From the NCBI RefSeq assembly GCF_003386535.1, contig NZ_QTTN01000010.1, positions 62,001 to 126,000 of the forward strand: a stretch of 64,000 nt of DNA, read 5' to 3'. Shown piece by piece: positions 23,401 through 32,323 of the stretch. Under the pieces are notes generated by a model. It saw only the letters and a list, made by a program, of their open reading frames with translations, did not search any database and was not told the DNA's origin. Each line of letters opens with the position of its first letter. The stretch's first letter is position 1. The position numbers were made by a program, and so were the translations under genes. This stretch comes from Paenibacillus taihuensis (lineage in GTDB: Bacteria; Bacillota; Bacilli; Paenibacillales; Paenibacillaceae).

Positions 23401-23619
23401 AATCGTAATTTGCTTCTTCAGAAAATAAGTAATTCCATGCTTTCCGTCGAGTTTCAAATCAGCGCTGAGCTCAACCGTAAACTCTTCACCGCCATCTAAC
23501 GGTTCATATTGCCCCGGCAATATATAGCGCACCTTGCGCATTTCCCAGTCCTTGAGCGGCATCCGCTCTGCCCATTGGCGTTCCGTTAAGTTCCGGATAA
23601 AACGATGAATTCGATACAT
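20401..23619 (-). CDS. GH38 alpha-mannosidase
   Basis: This 1072-residue cytoplasmic enzyme hydrolyses terminal alpha-mannose. The GH38 catalytic domain opens with Gly-Gln-Ser-His-Ile-Asp-Ile-Ala-Trp-Leu-Trp (zinc ligands His and Asp, about residue 250). The nucleophile Asp follows in Trp-Leu-Pro-Asp-Thr-Phe-Gly-Tyr-Ser (about 355). A three-helix middle domain and beta-sandwich C-terminal domains follow; the length is normal for bacterial GH38 (about 1000). No signal peptide is seen, so substrates must be imported. It begins three bases after the GH3 stop, so the two are translationally coupled and last in the locus. Ala- and Gly-rich low-complexity patches occur around residues 545-560 and 625-635. 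Confidence 0.95.
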   Translation of the reverse strand: MYRIHRFIRNLTERQWAERMPLKDWEMRKVRYILPGQYEPLDGGEEFTVELSADLKLDGKHGITYFLKKQITIPAEWEHGTAGLTVNGGGEGLLRVNGASYQGLDRNHNFVPLYLDGAGLTPLLEIELYDPIPEPFDPLNNQETKAQPISQYDITLVRVNKPVQSLLRTVQAMYETTRLLPEDSSAPERQQLLDLLYDAMREAECLSEAEWSGGERLAEIENALAARVRERFPAGPLQGKMHMVGQSHIDIAWLWPVRETVRKVSRTFSTMTSLMEEYPDFVYSQSQPLLYAWVKERDPALYAKIKRAVAENRWELVGGMWIEPDLNIPSGESLVRQLLHGQLFYSEEFGKRATIEWLPDTFGYSASLPQLLKLAGMDYFMTTKLNWNDTNKFPHELFRWVGIDGTAIVSYLNHGVNEHTRPKDVKEHWEAYRQKDKLGELMLLYGHGDGGGGVTREMVEFVHRSDLMPGLPVSNFSTAGAFFDSVSQVAEELPEWHGDLYLELHRGTLTTHGRNKRYNRKAEVLYRDAEIWSTFARLYAGASDDVTAAAAAAAAVKSLEKGWKLMLLNQFHDIIPGTAITESYVTSAAEYEEVFAIGKQELNRALRTIAGQVVAGAGVGADTDAGAGEGTPYVVFNSLGWERDETVLIDGDLELAGMRAYDEAGNLLGSDWIAGAEGVKPALAVAVKGIPAFGYKTVWLRLASEQREAGVAGSIGAHREQDLSAWETPHYKLEFNERGEITRMYDKAAEREVLPEGSKANELQFFHDRPLYWDAWDIDPKYEQHRAGAAELVERKVIVSGEALDILRFEWRLNESRITQDLVLYHGEKRIDFKTRVQWHEDHKLLKVAFPVDVLATKATYEIPFGALERPTHRNTSWEQAQYEVCSHRWADVSEGSYGVSLLNDCKYGYDIKDSVLRLSLLRAPKWPDAAADQGEHEFTYSLLPHAGDWRAADVVRRAAELNSPAVAVAAGASAARAGGGLSSAGQTLLQLDSRSVILDTVKQEERGTGMILRFYESTGSRDRITLRLPASAKRASIVNLLEDELEPCSISADGTITLSFKPFEIKSVKVE

Positions 23620-23622
23620 TTC

Positions 23623-25944
23623 CTACACCTCATCCTGTACAACGGCAAGCGTTGCACGTATTACGTCTTCTGCGTTTCGTCCAACCATAATTTCGAATTC
23701 CCCAGGCTCCACGACTGGCTTCAAGTCCCGGTCAAGCATTTGCAGTTGTTCCCGGCCAATCGTGAAGCTGATCGCCTTCGTCTCTCCCGGCTCCAAAGCA
23801 ACACGTGTGAAGCCCTTCAACTCCTTCGCCGGCCGCGTGATCGAGCTGACTTTATCGCCAACGTAGAGCTGAACAACCTCAACGCCTGCGACCTCGCCCG
23901 TATTCGTCACGTTCGCCATAGCAACCACCTCGCCGTCAGCTCCGATCTGCTCCGAAGACAGCGTCAAATCGCTATACTCGAACGTCGTGTAGCTGAGGCC
24001 GTAGCCGAACGGATACCGCGGCTTCACGTCCATCTCCAAGTAGCGCTTGCCACGGCTGCGCTTACCGTAATAATACACCGGAAGCTGACCGACATGCTTC
24101 GGTACGGAGATCGTCAGTCTGCCGGACGGATTCACATCGCCGAACAAAATATCAGCCAGCGCGCCGCCGCCCTCTTGCCCCGGATACCAAGCTTCCAAGA
24201 TCGCATCGGCGTGCTCGTCAATCCACGGCTCCACGATCGGACGGCCGTTGATGTACACCACGACGAGCCGCTTGCCGAGCTGATGAATGGCCTGTGCCAG
24301 CTCCAGCTGCACGCCCATCAAGTGCAGGCCCGTGCGGTCAATGCCTTCCCCGCACTCCATCTCGCTCATCGCGAGGCCCGATACAACCGATGCGCCTGTG
24401 CGCAGGTCGATCGTGCCTTCGCCAAAGTCGCGCGCGCTGGACCCGCCTAGCGCGAGCACGACCACATCCGCCTGCTCCGCGGCTGCAATCGCGGAAGCGA
24501 AGCCTTCGCGCGAGTCGCCTTGAATGCGGCAGCCCGGCGCATACAATACGCGCTCCTCGCCAATCGCCTCGCGAATTCCGGCGAGCAGCGTAACGACGTG
24601 CTCCTTCGGCTGCGGCGACGTGTAATCGCCCAGCTGATTGTAACCGTTGTCCGCGTTGGGTCCAATGACCGCAACCTTCCCGCTGCCGCTGCCGCTAACA
24701 AACCCCGATTTCGAGAGCGGAAGCACGCCTCCCTCATTTTTCAAGAGTACAATCCCTTGGCGTGCAATTTCACGTGCTAGCGTTGCGTGTTCCTCGCTGC
24801 CAATCACCTTCGCTGCTATCGCCGGATCAACATACGGGCGATCGAACAAGCCCAGCTTGAACTTCGCTTCCAGCACGCGGCCTGCCGCTTTATCCAAGTC
24901 CGCTTCCGTGATCAGGCCTTGGTCCAGCGCTTCCTGCAGATGCCCCGCGAACATCGCGCCGGACATCTCCATATCGATGCCCGCCTTCAGCGACATAGCC
25001 GAAGCTTCCGCACCATTGGCGGCGACATCATGACCCCACGCCAGCATATTAATGGCGCCGCAGTCCGTAATGATGAACCCGTCAAAGCCCCACTCCTCGC
25101 GCAGCACCCCGTTCAGCAGCTCGTCGTTCGAGGTGCATGGCACGCCGTCGATCTCGTTGTACGCCGGCATAATCGACATCGCGCCGGCCTCCACGCCTTT
25201 GCGGAATGGATACAAGTCCACTTCATGCAGCTCGCGCTTGCCGATATGCGCAGGCCCCGCATTGCGTCCGCCTTCCGAAGCGCCATACGCGACAAAATGC
25301 TTCAGCGTCGCAATGAGGCTCGCTTCTCCATCAAGACGCTCCCCTTGCAGCCCCTTCACGGCCGCAGTCGCCATCTCGCCGATCATATACGGGTCCTCGC
25401 CGAAGCATTCCTCGGTACGGCCCCAGCGCGGATCGCGGACCACATCGAGTACCGGCGAATAGGTCGCCGCGCCGCCTTGGCTGCGCGTCTCGAGCGCAAC
25501 CGCGCGGCACATCTCCTCATAGAGCGGCACGTTCCATGTGCTTCCGATCAATAAGGGCACAGGGAATACCGTCGCGCCAATCGCCATATGGCCGTGCGAG
25601 CATTCTTCCCCGAACAGAATCGGAATGCCTAACCGGGATTCCTCAATTGCATAACGCTGAATTTCGTTGACCGCGCGTGCGCCTTCCTCCGGAGACAGCC
25701 CGTTCTCAAGCGTCACTTCCGTCCACGGGTCCGCGCGAAGCGTACCGTAGAGGGAGCCAATCCCTCCCGCTCGAACCTGCTGCTTGAACTCTTCACTGAA
25801 CGCAATCGTACCGTCTTGTTGCTTGTCGTACATTTTCCAGCCGAAGGGCTGCGTCAGCTGACCGATCTTCTCCTCCGTCGTCATCCTCGCCAGCAGATCC
25901 TTCACCCGCTCAGCAGGCAGCCTCGCAGCATCCTTATACAGCAT
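23623..25944 (-). CDS. GH3 beta-glycosidase (beta-glucosidase/xylosidase type)
   Basis: The 773-residue enzyme has the three-domain GH3 layout: an N-terminal barrel with Lys-His-Phe-Val-Ala-Tyr-Gly and the nucleophile Asp in Ile-Ile-Thr-Asp-Cys-Gly-Ala (about residue 293), an alpha/beta sandwich (about 400-620), and a C-terminal fibronectin-III-like domain starting after Tyr-Pro-Phe-Gly-Tyr-Gly-Leu-Ser-Tyr-Thr. Retaining exo-activity on a beta-linked sugar is certain at family level. Glucose, xylose or another sugar cannot be separated by eye. No signal peptide is seen. It lies 96 bases behind the binding-protein gene, across a hairpin, and is coupled to GH38. Confidence 0.94.
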   Translation of the reverse strand: MLYKDAARLPAERVKDLLARMTTEEKIGQLTQPFGWKMYDKQQDGTIAFSEEFKQQVRAGGIGSLYGTLRADPWTEVTLENGLSPEEGARAVNEIQRYAIEESRLGIPILFGEECSHGHMAIGATVFPVPLLIGSTWNVPLYEEMCRAVALETRSQGGAATYSPVLDVVRDPRWGRTEECFGEDPYMIGEMATAAVKGLQGERLDGEASLIATLKHFVAYGASEGGRNAGPAHIGKRELHEVDLYPFRKGVEAGAMSIMPAYNEIDGVPCTSNDELLNGVLREEWGFDGFIITDCGAINMLAWGHDVAANGAEASAMSLKAGIDMEMSGAMFAGHLQEALDQGLITEADLDKAAGRVLEAKFKLGLFDRPYVDPAIAAKVIGSEEHATLAREIARQGIVLLKNEGGVLPLSKSGFVSGSGSGKVAVIGPNADNGYNQLGDYTSPQPKEHVVTLLAGIREAIGEERVLYAPGCRIQGDSREGFASAIAAAEQADVVVLALGGSSARDFGEGTIDLRTGASVVSGLAMSEMECGEGIDRTGLHLMGVQLELAQAIHQLGKRLVVVYINGRPIVEPWIDEHADAILEAWYPGQEGGGALADILFGDVNPSGRLTISVPKHVGQLPVYYYGKRSRGKRYLEMDVKPRYPFGYGLSYTTFEYSDLTLSSEQIGADGEVVAMANVTNTGEVAGVEVVQLYVGDKVSSITRPAKELKGFTRVALEPGETKAISFTIGREQLQMLDRDLKPVVEPGEFEIMVGRNAEDVIRATLAVVQDEV

Positions 25945-25980
25945 AATCCTCTCCCCAATCTCCCCAAGATAATGACAGAA

Positions 25981-26006
25981 GGAAGTACGCGCATAGGCGT
26001 ACTTCC
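25981..26006 (-). promoter_or_regulatory. Stem-loop between binding-protein and GH3 genes
   Basis: On the minus strand GGAAGTACGC pairs with GCGTACTTCC around a six-base loop, followed by TTCTGTC, which is a poor U-run. It is probably a partial terminator or an mRNA-stabilising hairpin that lowers enzyme expression relative to the binding protein. Confidence 0.55.
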
Positions 26007-26040
26007 TGCTAGTTGCAGCTATGGTATTACTCCATCTCGA

Positions 26041-27714
26041 TTACTTCTTCTCGATAGCGGATTGATAGATTTGGATGTATTGTGCCAGGTTCAGGCCATC
26101 GAAGCCTTTCACGTAGCCATCCCAATCCTTCTCAATGTCCTTATCGCCGATGATGAATTGCGCCATGTTCGTGTTGACATAATCCTTAATGGATGTCGCG
26201 AGCTGCGCAATCGTATCTGTGTCTTCCGGTTTCACGTAAGTGCCGGAAGGATAGCTTTCCTTCGGTGCAAACGGTGCATAAGTTGCCGTTGCGTCAGCAA
26301 GACGTTTCTCGTAGCCTGCGCCTGTAAGCGGATCTTGCGCCGTTGCGAAGAGATCACGGAATTCCTTCGACAGATCTTTCGGTCCAAGCAACGACCAGCT
26401 GTCATTGCGGACGGCGTTCGGGTCCACTGGCTGCAGGTTGGAGAAGCTGTATTTGGCAGGCTGTCCGGAAATATTCAATTCGCCAGCGTCAGCTTTCTTC
26501 CAGCCAATGCCTTCCTTCTGGCCGTACTCGCTGAACAATGCGCCTTCTTCGCTGTATGCATAATCCGCGATCTTGATTGCCGCGATTTGCTGCTCTTCGC
26601 TCGCTTTGTTCGTAATCGCCATCGGGAACTCGCTGATGCCTTGCGACATGCCTGCCAGCTGCACGCCTTCAGGTCCTTTGAGCGGAGGCACGATTACCCA
26701 GTGCTTCTGACGCTCGTCTTTGTCTTCAAATGCTTTAACCAGGTAGCTGACAAGCGCCGTTGTAATGGAGCCGACGATTTCGTCGCCTTCACGCTGGCCA
26801 AGCTGGCCAACCGCTTGGTCGTTCTGCGTGAATACCGCTTTGTCGATCAAGCCTTCGCTGTACAGCTTGTGCATGTAAGCGAGACCTTCTTTCCACTGCG
26901 GTTTGTTCGCCGCAAAGTCAACCTTGCCGTCCGTTACCGTCAAATACTTGTCGTTATCGTTGTAAATAAAGGAGTTCATGATGAACGCATCGATGTTACC
27001 GTTCCAAACGCTTTTGTTCGGAGCGCCTGTAAGCGGAATTTCGTCTGCTTTGCCGTTGCCGTTCGGATCTTGCGTCTTGAATGCCTTCAGCACGTTGTAC
27101 AGCTCATCCGTTGTTGTAGGCACTTTCAGGCCAAGCTTATCCAGCCAAGCTTGGTTCATCCAGTACTTCTGCGAGAACGTACAGTGGTAACATTCGTTCA
27201 GGCGCGGAATGCCGTAGATATTGCCGTCCGGCGCTGTCATCGCTTCTTTCATGTACGGCTTCTTGTCCATCATCGCTTTGATGTTCGGCGCGTACTTGTC
27301 GATCAGATCGTTAAGCGGAATAAGAACGCCTTGCTTGCCGTAAGTCGTCAAATCCGAAGTCGTGAATTTGCCTTCAAGGAACACTTCCGGATAGTCGCCG
27401 CTCGCAAGCAGCAGCTGTCTGCGGTCAACAAGCGCGTCCGTTGGCGCAAGGTCCCATTTGATTTTTACGTTGAACTTCTGTTCAACCAGCTTCGTATAGT
27501 CGTTGTCCTCAAGCGGTGCTTTACCTTGTGGAGCGAAGAAGCCGATGTCTACAGGCTCGGCAGGCGTTTCAGCCTGATTCGAGGAATTGCTTGCGGCATT
27601 GCCGCTTTTCTCTGTGTTATTCGATGTGTTGTCACCGCTGTTGCTGCCGCAAGCGGACAGCACGATGCTGCTAATTAGTATAAGCATTAACGATACCAAG
27701 ATGGACTTTTTCAA
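26041..27714 (-). CDS. Oligosaccharide-binding lipoprotein (LipO-type, ABC transporter)
   Basis: This is a 557-residue solute-binding protein with a lipoprotein signal ending in Leu-Ser-Ala-Cys-Gly-Ser (Cys at residue 21) and a Ser/Asn/Thr linker. The large size and features such as Gly-Ile-Pro-Arg-Leu-Asn, Pro-Asn-Gly-Asn-Gly-Lys-Ala-Asp-Glu-Ile-Pro-Leu-Thr (a calcium-loop-like segment at about 170-182) and Trp-Val-Ile-Val-Pro-Pro identify the long CUT1 binding proteins paired with LplB/LplC permeases. Bound ligands in this class are typically complex oligosaccharides. It follows the two permeases and precedes GH3 and GH38 on the same strand. Confidence 0.93.
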   Translation of the reverse strand: MKKSILVSLMLILISSIVLSACGSNSGDNTSNNTEKSGNAASNSSNQAETPAEPVDIGFFAPQGKAPLEDNDYTKLVEQKFNVKIKWDLAPTDALVDRRQLLLASGDYPEVFLEGKFTTSDLTTYGKQGVLIPLNDLIDKYAPNIKAMMDKKPYMKEAMTAPDGNIYGIPRLNECYHCTFSQKYWMNQAWLDKLGLKVPTTTDELYNVLKAFKTQDPNGNGKADEIPLTGAPNKSVWNGNIDAFIMNSFIYNDNDKYLTVTDGKVDFAANKPQWKEGLAYMHKLYSEGLIDKAVFTQNDQAVGQLGQREGDEIVGSITTALVSYLVKAFEDKDERQKHWVIVPPLKGPEGVQLAGMSQGISEFPMAITNKASEEQQIAAIKIADYAYSEEGALFSEYGQKEGIGWKKADAGELNISGQPAKYSFSNLQPVDPNAVRNDSWSLLGPKDLSKEFRDLFATAQDPLTGAGYEKRLADATATYAPFAPKESYPSGTYVKPEDTDTIAQLATSIKDYVNTNMAQFIIGDKDIEKDWDGYVKGFDGLNLAQYIQIYQSAIEKK

Positions 27715-27886
27715 AAGTGGTTCCTCCTTATGAATGGTCTTCGTTTGCTGCAGCTGTCTTGAAGTTACCTTCAGACAGTTCCCCCTGACTCTATGACACT
27801 AAACCTTGTTGCTCGACGTTGCTCGCATTCCTCTGCCGCCCCACCTCCAGCCAGAATTCACAATCGCATGCTATGGAAATCAGCCC

Positions 27887-28786
27887 TTAACCCTTCAAGG
27901 ATCCGATCATAACCCCTTTTACAAAATGCTTCTGCACGAACGGATACATAATGAGCACCGGTACGCAGGCGACGACGATGAGCGCATATTTCAGCACTTG
28001 CTCGAAGCCCTTATCCCGCAAGCTTTGCGCCGTATTCGCCAGCATCTCCGGATCTGCCGCATTCAGAATGAGCAGGTTCCGAAGCACATACTGCAGCGGG
28101 AACAGATGCTCCGATCGGAGATAGATGAGCGCATCGAAGTAGGCATTCCAGTGTCCGACCGCATACATCAAGGTCATAACCGCGATAATCGGCTTGGACA
28201 GCGGCAGCGCAACGCTCCACAGGTAACGAATGTCCCGGCAGCCGTCAATTTGCGCGGCTTCCTGCAGCTCGTGCGGAATAGAAGCCATGAAGAACGTTCT
28301 TGCAATGATAACCTGGAAGACGGAGAGTGCACCTGGCAGCCACAACGCCCAGCGCGTATCCAGCATGTGTAAATTTTTCACCAATAAGTACGTCGGTATG
28401 AGCCCGCCGCTGAAAAACATCGTAATCATCATGAGAATCATAAAGAAGCTGCGGCCAGCCATCTTCTTCTGCGAGAGCGGGTAGGCCATTAATATGGTGA
28501 ACGATACGTTGATGAACGTACCGACTACCGTATAGACAAGACTGTTGTAGAAGCCGAGCATCAGCTGCGAGCTTTGGAAGATGGACTTGTACGCCCGCAT
28601 CGAGAATTCCACGGGGAACAGCCACACCTGTCCGGATACGACCGCATCAGGCGAGCTGAGCGATGAACTTAGAATATAAAGCAGAGGATACAGAACCGTC
28701 AGTGTCAGCAGGGCAAGCAGCGCATAGATCACGTATAGCAGGACGCGATCCCCGAACGGTTCTCTTATTTTTTGTTGAATGATCAT
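27887..28786 (-). CDS. ABC transporter permease, LplC family
   Basis: This 299-residue permease has about six membrane segments. It carries the LplC/YtcP signatures: Leu-Tyr-Ile-Leu-Ser-Ser-Ser-Leu-Ser near the first helix, the EAA loop Glu-Leu-Gln-Glu-Ala-Ala-Gln-Ile-Asp-Gly-Cys (about 190), and a C-terminus ending Gly-Val-Met-Ile-Gly-Ser-Leu-Lys-Gly. ATG 28786 is chosen because AGGCGG lies 6 bases upstream; a GTG seven codons earlier overlaps the LplB stop. No ATPase gene is present in the locus, so the system presumably uses a shared MsmX-like ATPase. Confidence 0.93.
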   Translation of the reverse strand: MIIQQKIREPFGDRVLLYVIYALLALLTLTVLYPLLYILSSSLSSPDAVVSGQVWLFPVEFSMRAYKSIFQSSQLMLGFYNSLVYTVVGTFINVSFTILMAYPLSQKKMAGRSFFMILMMITMFFSGGLIPTYLLVKNLHMLDTRWALWLPGALSVFQVIIARTFFMASIPHELQEAAQIDGCRDIRYLWSVALPLSKPIIAVMTLMYAVGHWNAYFDALIYLRSEHLFPLQYVLRNLLILNAADPEMLANTAQSLRDKGFEQVLKYALIVVACVPVLIMYPFVQKHFVKGVMIGSLKG

Positions 28787-28800
28787 GTCGGGCCGCCTTT

Positions 28801-29706
28801 CTACCACAAGCTGTTTTCGGAAACTCTGCGCGCAATTGAATTCACAACGACGAGCAGGACGAGGTTGATAACCGAGTTGAACAATCCCACTGCAGACGAG
28901 AAGCTGAAGTTCGCCCCGAGCAGACCCACCTTGTACACATAAGTCGAAATTACCTCGGATGTACTCAAGTTAAGCGGATTTTGCATCAGGTAGATTTTCT
29001 CGAAGCCGACCGCCATGACGTTGCCCAAGCTGAGAATGAGCATCGTCACCATAATCGGGAAGAGCGACGGCAGATCGATATGAATGATCTTCTTGAACCG
29101 GGAAGCTCCGTCCATGCGTGCCGCTTCATAGAGCGACGGATCGACGCTGGCGAGTGCCGCGATATAGATAATGGAGGCATACCCCATCTCCTGCCATACC
29201 CCTGACCAGACGTAGATGGATTTGAACAACCCCGGCTCACCCATGAAGTTGATATTCGAGAAGCCCAGGAAGTCGAAGACGCGGTCCACGACGCCGACGT
29301 GCGGCGAGAGCATCAGGATGATGATCGATACCATGACGACCGTCGAAATAAAGTGAGGCGCGTAAGTGATCATTTGAACGGATCGCTTGAAGAAGCCTGT
29401 CCGTATTTCATTAAGTGCAAGCGCCAGCAGGATCGGTACCGGGAAGCCTGCGATTAATGAATAGAAGCTGATTAGCAGCGTGTTCTTAATGAGGAGCGGA
29501 AAGTTCGGCGAGTGGAACAGGTTGTGGAAATGTTTGAAGCCCACCCATGGGCTGCCGAGGATTCCTTTAATGACGTTAAAATCTTTGAAAGCGATGATTA
29601 CCCCGAACATCGGGATATAATTGAAAATAATAAGATAGAGCACCGGAAGCAGGATGAGGAGATACAGCTCCCAGCTTTGCTTCACTCTATTCCATGTCTG
29701 CGCCAC
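28801..29706 (-). CDS. ABC transporter permease, LplB family
   Basis: This is a 301-residue permease. The opening Leu-Leu-Pro-Val-Leu-Tyr-Leu-Ile-Ile-Phe-Asn-Tyr-Ile-Pro-Met and Val-Ile-Ala-Phe-Lys-Asp-Phe, the EAA loop Tyr-Glu-Ala-Ala-Arg-Met-Asp-Gly-Ala (about 195) and the end Ser-Glu-Asn-Ser-Leu-Trp are standard for LplB. It is the first transport gene after the membrane AraC regulator. Its stop lies 14 bases from the LplC start. Confidence 0.94.
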   Translation of the reverse strand: MAQTWNRVKQSWELYLLILLPVLYLIIFNYIPMFGVIIAFKDFNVIKGILGSPWVGFKHFHNLFHSPNFPLLIKNTLLISFYSLIAGFPVPILLALALNEIRTGFFKRSVQMITYAPHFISTVVMVSIIILMLSPHVGVVDRVFDFLGFSNINFMGEPGLFKSIYVWSGVWQEMGYASIIYIAALASVDPSLYEAARMDGASRFKKIIHIDLPSLFPIMVTMLILSLGNVMAVGFEKIYLMQNPLNLSTSEVISTYVYKVGLLGANFSFSSAVGLFNSVINLVLLVVVNSIARRVSENSLW

Positions 29707-29916
29707 CTTAGCAACCCCCTTTAGTCAGAATCGTTCTTGTGTAGGTCGATCTTAGCCCGTTCCTCGCTTCTCCAGCAATTCGTAAGATTCTGTAAAGATC
29801 ACGATTTTCGCAAATCCGCGCCAGACCTGGCTTTTTGCGCATGCGAAAGATGTGTACTCCTCTTTTTTCTACGGCACGAGTTTTTCGCCGGGGCATGCTG
29901 AAGCCTGCTGCAACAA

Positions 29917-29964
29917 CGAAAAAACCTTGAAGTCCGCCGCTGCCGCTGGCCTGACTCCAAGGTT
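29917..29964 (-). terminator. Terminator after the membrane AraC regulator
   Basis: On the minus strand AACCTTGgAGTC pairs with GACTtCAAGGTT, followed by TTTTTTCG. It separates the regulator transcript from the transporter genes, so the latter need their own promoter in 29707-29916, where I see no clear consensus. Confidence 0.75.
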
Positions 29965-30005
29965 CGAGAAGAATATTGCATATACGGCTTGCTGCACGAG
30001 CGCCG

Positions 30006-32222
30006 CTAGCCTGTCTGCTGTTTGCGATAATCGCTTGGCGAGACACCGGCAATGTTCTTGAACGCGCGATTGAAGGAATTGTAGTTAAAGTAGCCGACTT
30101 CCGTGCTAATTTCCTGAAGGGATTGGTCCGTAGTGAGCAGCAGCTGCTTCGCCTTGTCCATCCGCAGCCCAATCAAGAAGTCAACGAAGTTATAACCGTA
30201 CTCTTCCTTGAACAGCTTGCTGATGTTCTTGGCATGAATGGTGAACTGGTCGCTTAGATAATCGAGCGACAGCTCCGGATTGTGATAGTTCCCTTCGATA
30301 AAAGCACGAATATCGCTAATAACGGCACGCGTCCGCTGCGAATCCTTCATCGCCTGCAGCTTGCTCGTCATCTCTTCGAAGATGTGCAGGCAGCCTTGCT
30401 TCAATTCCTCTAACGTCTCCCAGTTTCGTCCGAGCGTGAGCAGCTCTGCGCCCGTATCTTTCCATACGCTGCGATGATCCTTGGACAGCTCCAGGAATAC
30501 CCGATTCAGCTGTTGATGGAGGAACTGCAGGAAGCTCTCAATCTCCTTACGCGACGAGATCGAATCTTGCATCTGGTCGAATAACGCAAGCGCTTGCTTC
30601 CGCCAAGCGCCGTCCGAGATTCGAATCGACTGCGATAACGCATGAATGGTACCGAAGTAATCATGCACGCGAAGCTCAGAGCCTTCGAGCTCCGTAGAAC
30701 GAAGAACTCGCCCTGTGCCGAGCACCGCCTTGTACTGCAGCAGGTTGCCGGCGAACTCGTGGGAGCGGCGGATTTCTTCCAGATTATCGGCCATGCCGTG
30801 AACGCCGATCGTAACCGTGAAGCTTAAGTTGCTGTGCACCCACTGCACGATTTGCTCCGCTATCTGGCCGCTAAGCTCTTCGCCATCCACATCGTTCGGC
30901 ACCCAGATGATCGCCGACATGCGACGGTCCGATATCCATTCCGCCCATGCCGTCGCCTTCTGAAGCGCGGCCATCTCCCCCGTTACACTGGAGACGACGA
31001 ATTTCAGAATCGATTGATCCTGGCGGTTGTAAGCTTCGATAAACGGTTGATACCGATCGATTTCAAACACGAGCACGAACGCCTGCGAGCCGGCTGGATT
31101 CACCTGCAGGGCAAGCAAGTCTGCCTCCCATTCCGACTCACGGATCGGGACAAGTCCTTCAACCGCTTCCTGGAACCGGTGCTTCTTGCGCATGATGAAT
31201 GTTTTCTGGTTCTGCTGCATGGACTTCGATGTTTCTTCCAGCAGCTGCTCCAGCGCGCCTTGAATAAAGCCAAACTCGTTTCTGCCAGACTGCTCATGAT
31301 ACGGATTGATTAAAGAGCTTGTCCGAATAATGGATACAAGCTGACTGATCGGTTTATAATTGCGGCGCGTTACATGGACAACCCATATCACGCCAAGCAG
31401 TACAGCGACGACAGCAATAATGACCCAGATGTTGTAGAAATTGAGCGCAATATGAGTCAGTCCCCCAGCCGATGGCCCGCTCTCGACCGTCCAGCCGGTA
31501 TAAGGGGATATGTAGTGCGACAATACACTGCTCTCGCCATTCGCCCCGGCGTCAGCCATGAGCGTAGCGCCTTGACCATCCGTAATTCGCATGTACGTCA
31601 GCTTCGAATTGTACATCGGCGCAATCGACTTCTTCAGCTTGGATAAGCTGACATTGACGACGATATACCCTTTCTTGACGGTCGAGAAGTGCGGATAGCC
31701 CTGCACCAGGGTAATCACATCAGTCGCGGTTGGAGCCGCCGTTATATAAGGATTGAAGCTGCGCTTGCCTGTCCATTTGCCGGCTGTCGCCTTCTGATTG
31801 ATATACGTCTGAATGAAGGGCCGATCCCCGAATGAAGCGGCTTCTCCCGAACCGTCCCCGAGGACGAAGTTATCTTGCAGCCGAATTAAATAAACCGAAT
31901 CGATAATGGCGTAGTTCAGCTTCCAATCGTCCATCAGCTTCGTCGCCTGGATGTTGCGATACACATCGCTGTTATCCGTATTAAAGAACAACCGAACCTC
32001 ATCGGCCGTAAGCGTGTCGCGCAGCACTTGATAGTTCAGCGTCTTCAGCGAATTGTCCGTGAATAGAACGACCTGCTGCGTCAGAAATTCGTTCGCTTTA
32101 ATCGCTTGTTTCCGGTTCTGCTCATTGAGCGACTGGAAGAACACGACGAATAGAATCGTGACCACGACAAAAAACACGGGAAGATAAGATAAAAGCAATT
32201 TGCGGAACCAGCTGCTGTTCAT
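30006..32222 (-). CDS. Membrane-bound AraC-family regulator (YtdP/RhgR type)
   Basis: The 738-residue product has a membrane helix (about 9-30), a large outer Cache-like sensor (about 31-255), a second membrane helix (about 258-280), a HAMP-like and GGDEF-like intermediate region, and a C-terminal AraC DNA-binding domain (about 635-735: His-Ala-Lys-Asn-Ile-Ser-Lys-Leu-Phe-Lys, then Phe-Asn-Tyr-Asn-Ser-Phe-Asn-Arg-Ala-Phe-Lys). This one-component design senses a sugar or binding-protein state outside the cell and activates adjacent glycan genes directly. It lies inside the locus, between GH29 and the LplB permease, and is flanked by its own promoter and terminator, so it is the likely local activator. 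Confidence 0.92.
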   Translation of the reverse strand: MNSSWFRKLLLSYLPVFFVVVTILFVVFFQSLNEQNRKQAIKANEFLTQQVVLFTDNSLKTLNYQVLRDTLTADEVRLFFNTDNSDVYRNIQATKLMDDWKLNYAIIDSVYLIRLQDNFVLGDGSGEAASFGDRPFIQTYINQKATAGKWTGKRSFNPYITAAPTATDVITLVQGYPHFSTVKKGYIVVNVSLSKLKKSIAPMYNSKLTYMRITDGQGATLMADAGANGESSVLSHYISPYTGWTVESGPSAGGLTHIALNFYNIWVIIAVVAVLLGVIWVVHVTRRNYKPISQLVSIIRTSSLINPYHEQSGRNEFGFIQGALEQLLEETSKSMQQNQKTFIMRKKHRFQEAVEGLVPIRESEWEADLLALQVNPAGSQAFVLVFEIDRYQPFIEAYNRQDQSILKFVVSSVTGEMAALQKATAWAEWISDRRMSAIIWVPNDVDGEELSGQIAEQIVQWVHSNLSFTVTIGVHGMADNLEEIRRSHEFAGNLLQYKAVLGTGRVLRSTELEGSELRVHDYFGTIHALSQSIRISDGAWRKQALALFDQMQDSISSRKEIESFLQFLHQQLNRVFLELSKDHRSVWKDTGAELLTLGRNWETLEELKQGCLHIFEEMTSKLQAMKDSQRTRAVISDIRAFIEGNYHNPELSLDYLSDQFTIHAKNISKLFKEEYGYNFVDFLIGLRMDKAKQLLLTTDQSLQEISTEVGYFNYNSFNRAFKNIAGVSPSDYRKQQTG

Positions 32223-32273
32223 GTGGACCCCTCCTCCTTTATCTAATCATCCCGTGCCTAATCTAAGACATCT

Positions 32274-32303
32274 ATTTTACATGATTTGTCGAAATGATTC
32301 CAA
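32274..32303 (-). promoter_or_regulatory. Probable promoter of the membrane AraC regulator
   Basis: On the minus strand a -35 TTGGAA (32303-32298), an 18-base spacer and a -10 TAAAAT (32279-32274) precede a leader with GGAGGAGG before the regulator start. Confidence 0.4.
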
Positions 32304-32323
32304 CTGAATCCATTACCAACCGT

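Noticed and set aside
25816-27678. 620-residue frame opposite the LipO-type binding protein
   Set aside because: Antisense of a clear gene, with unnatural Arg/Cys/Val composition.
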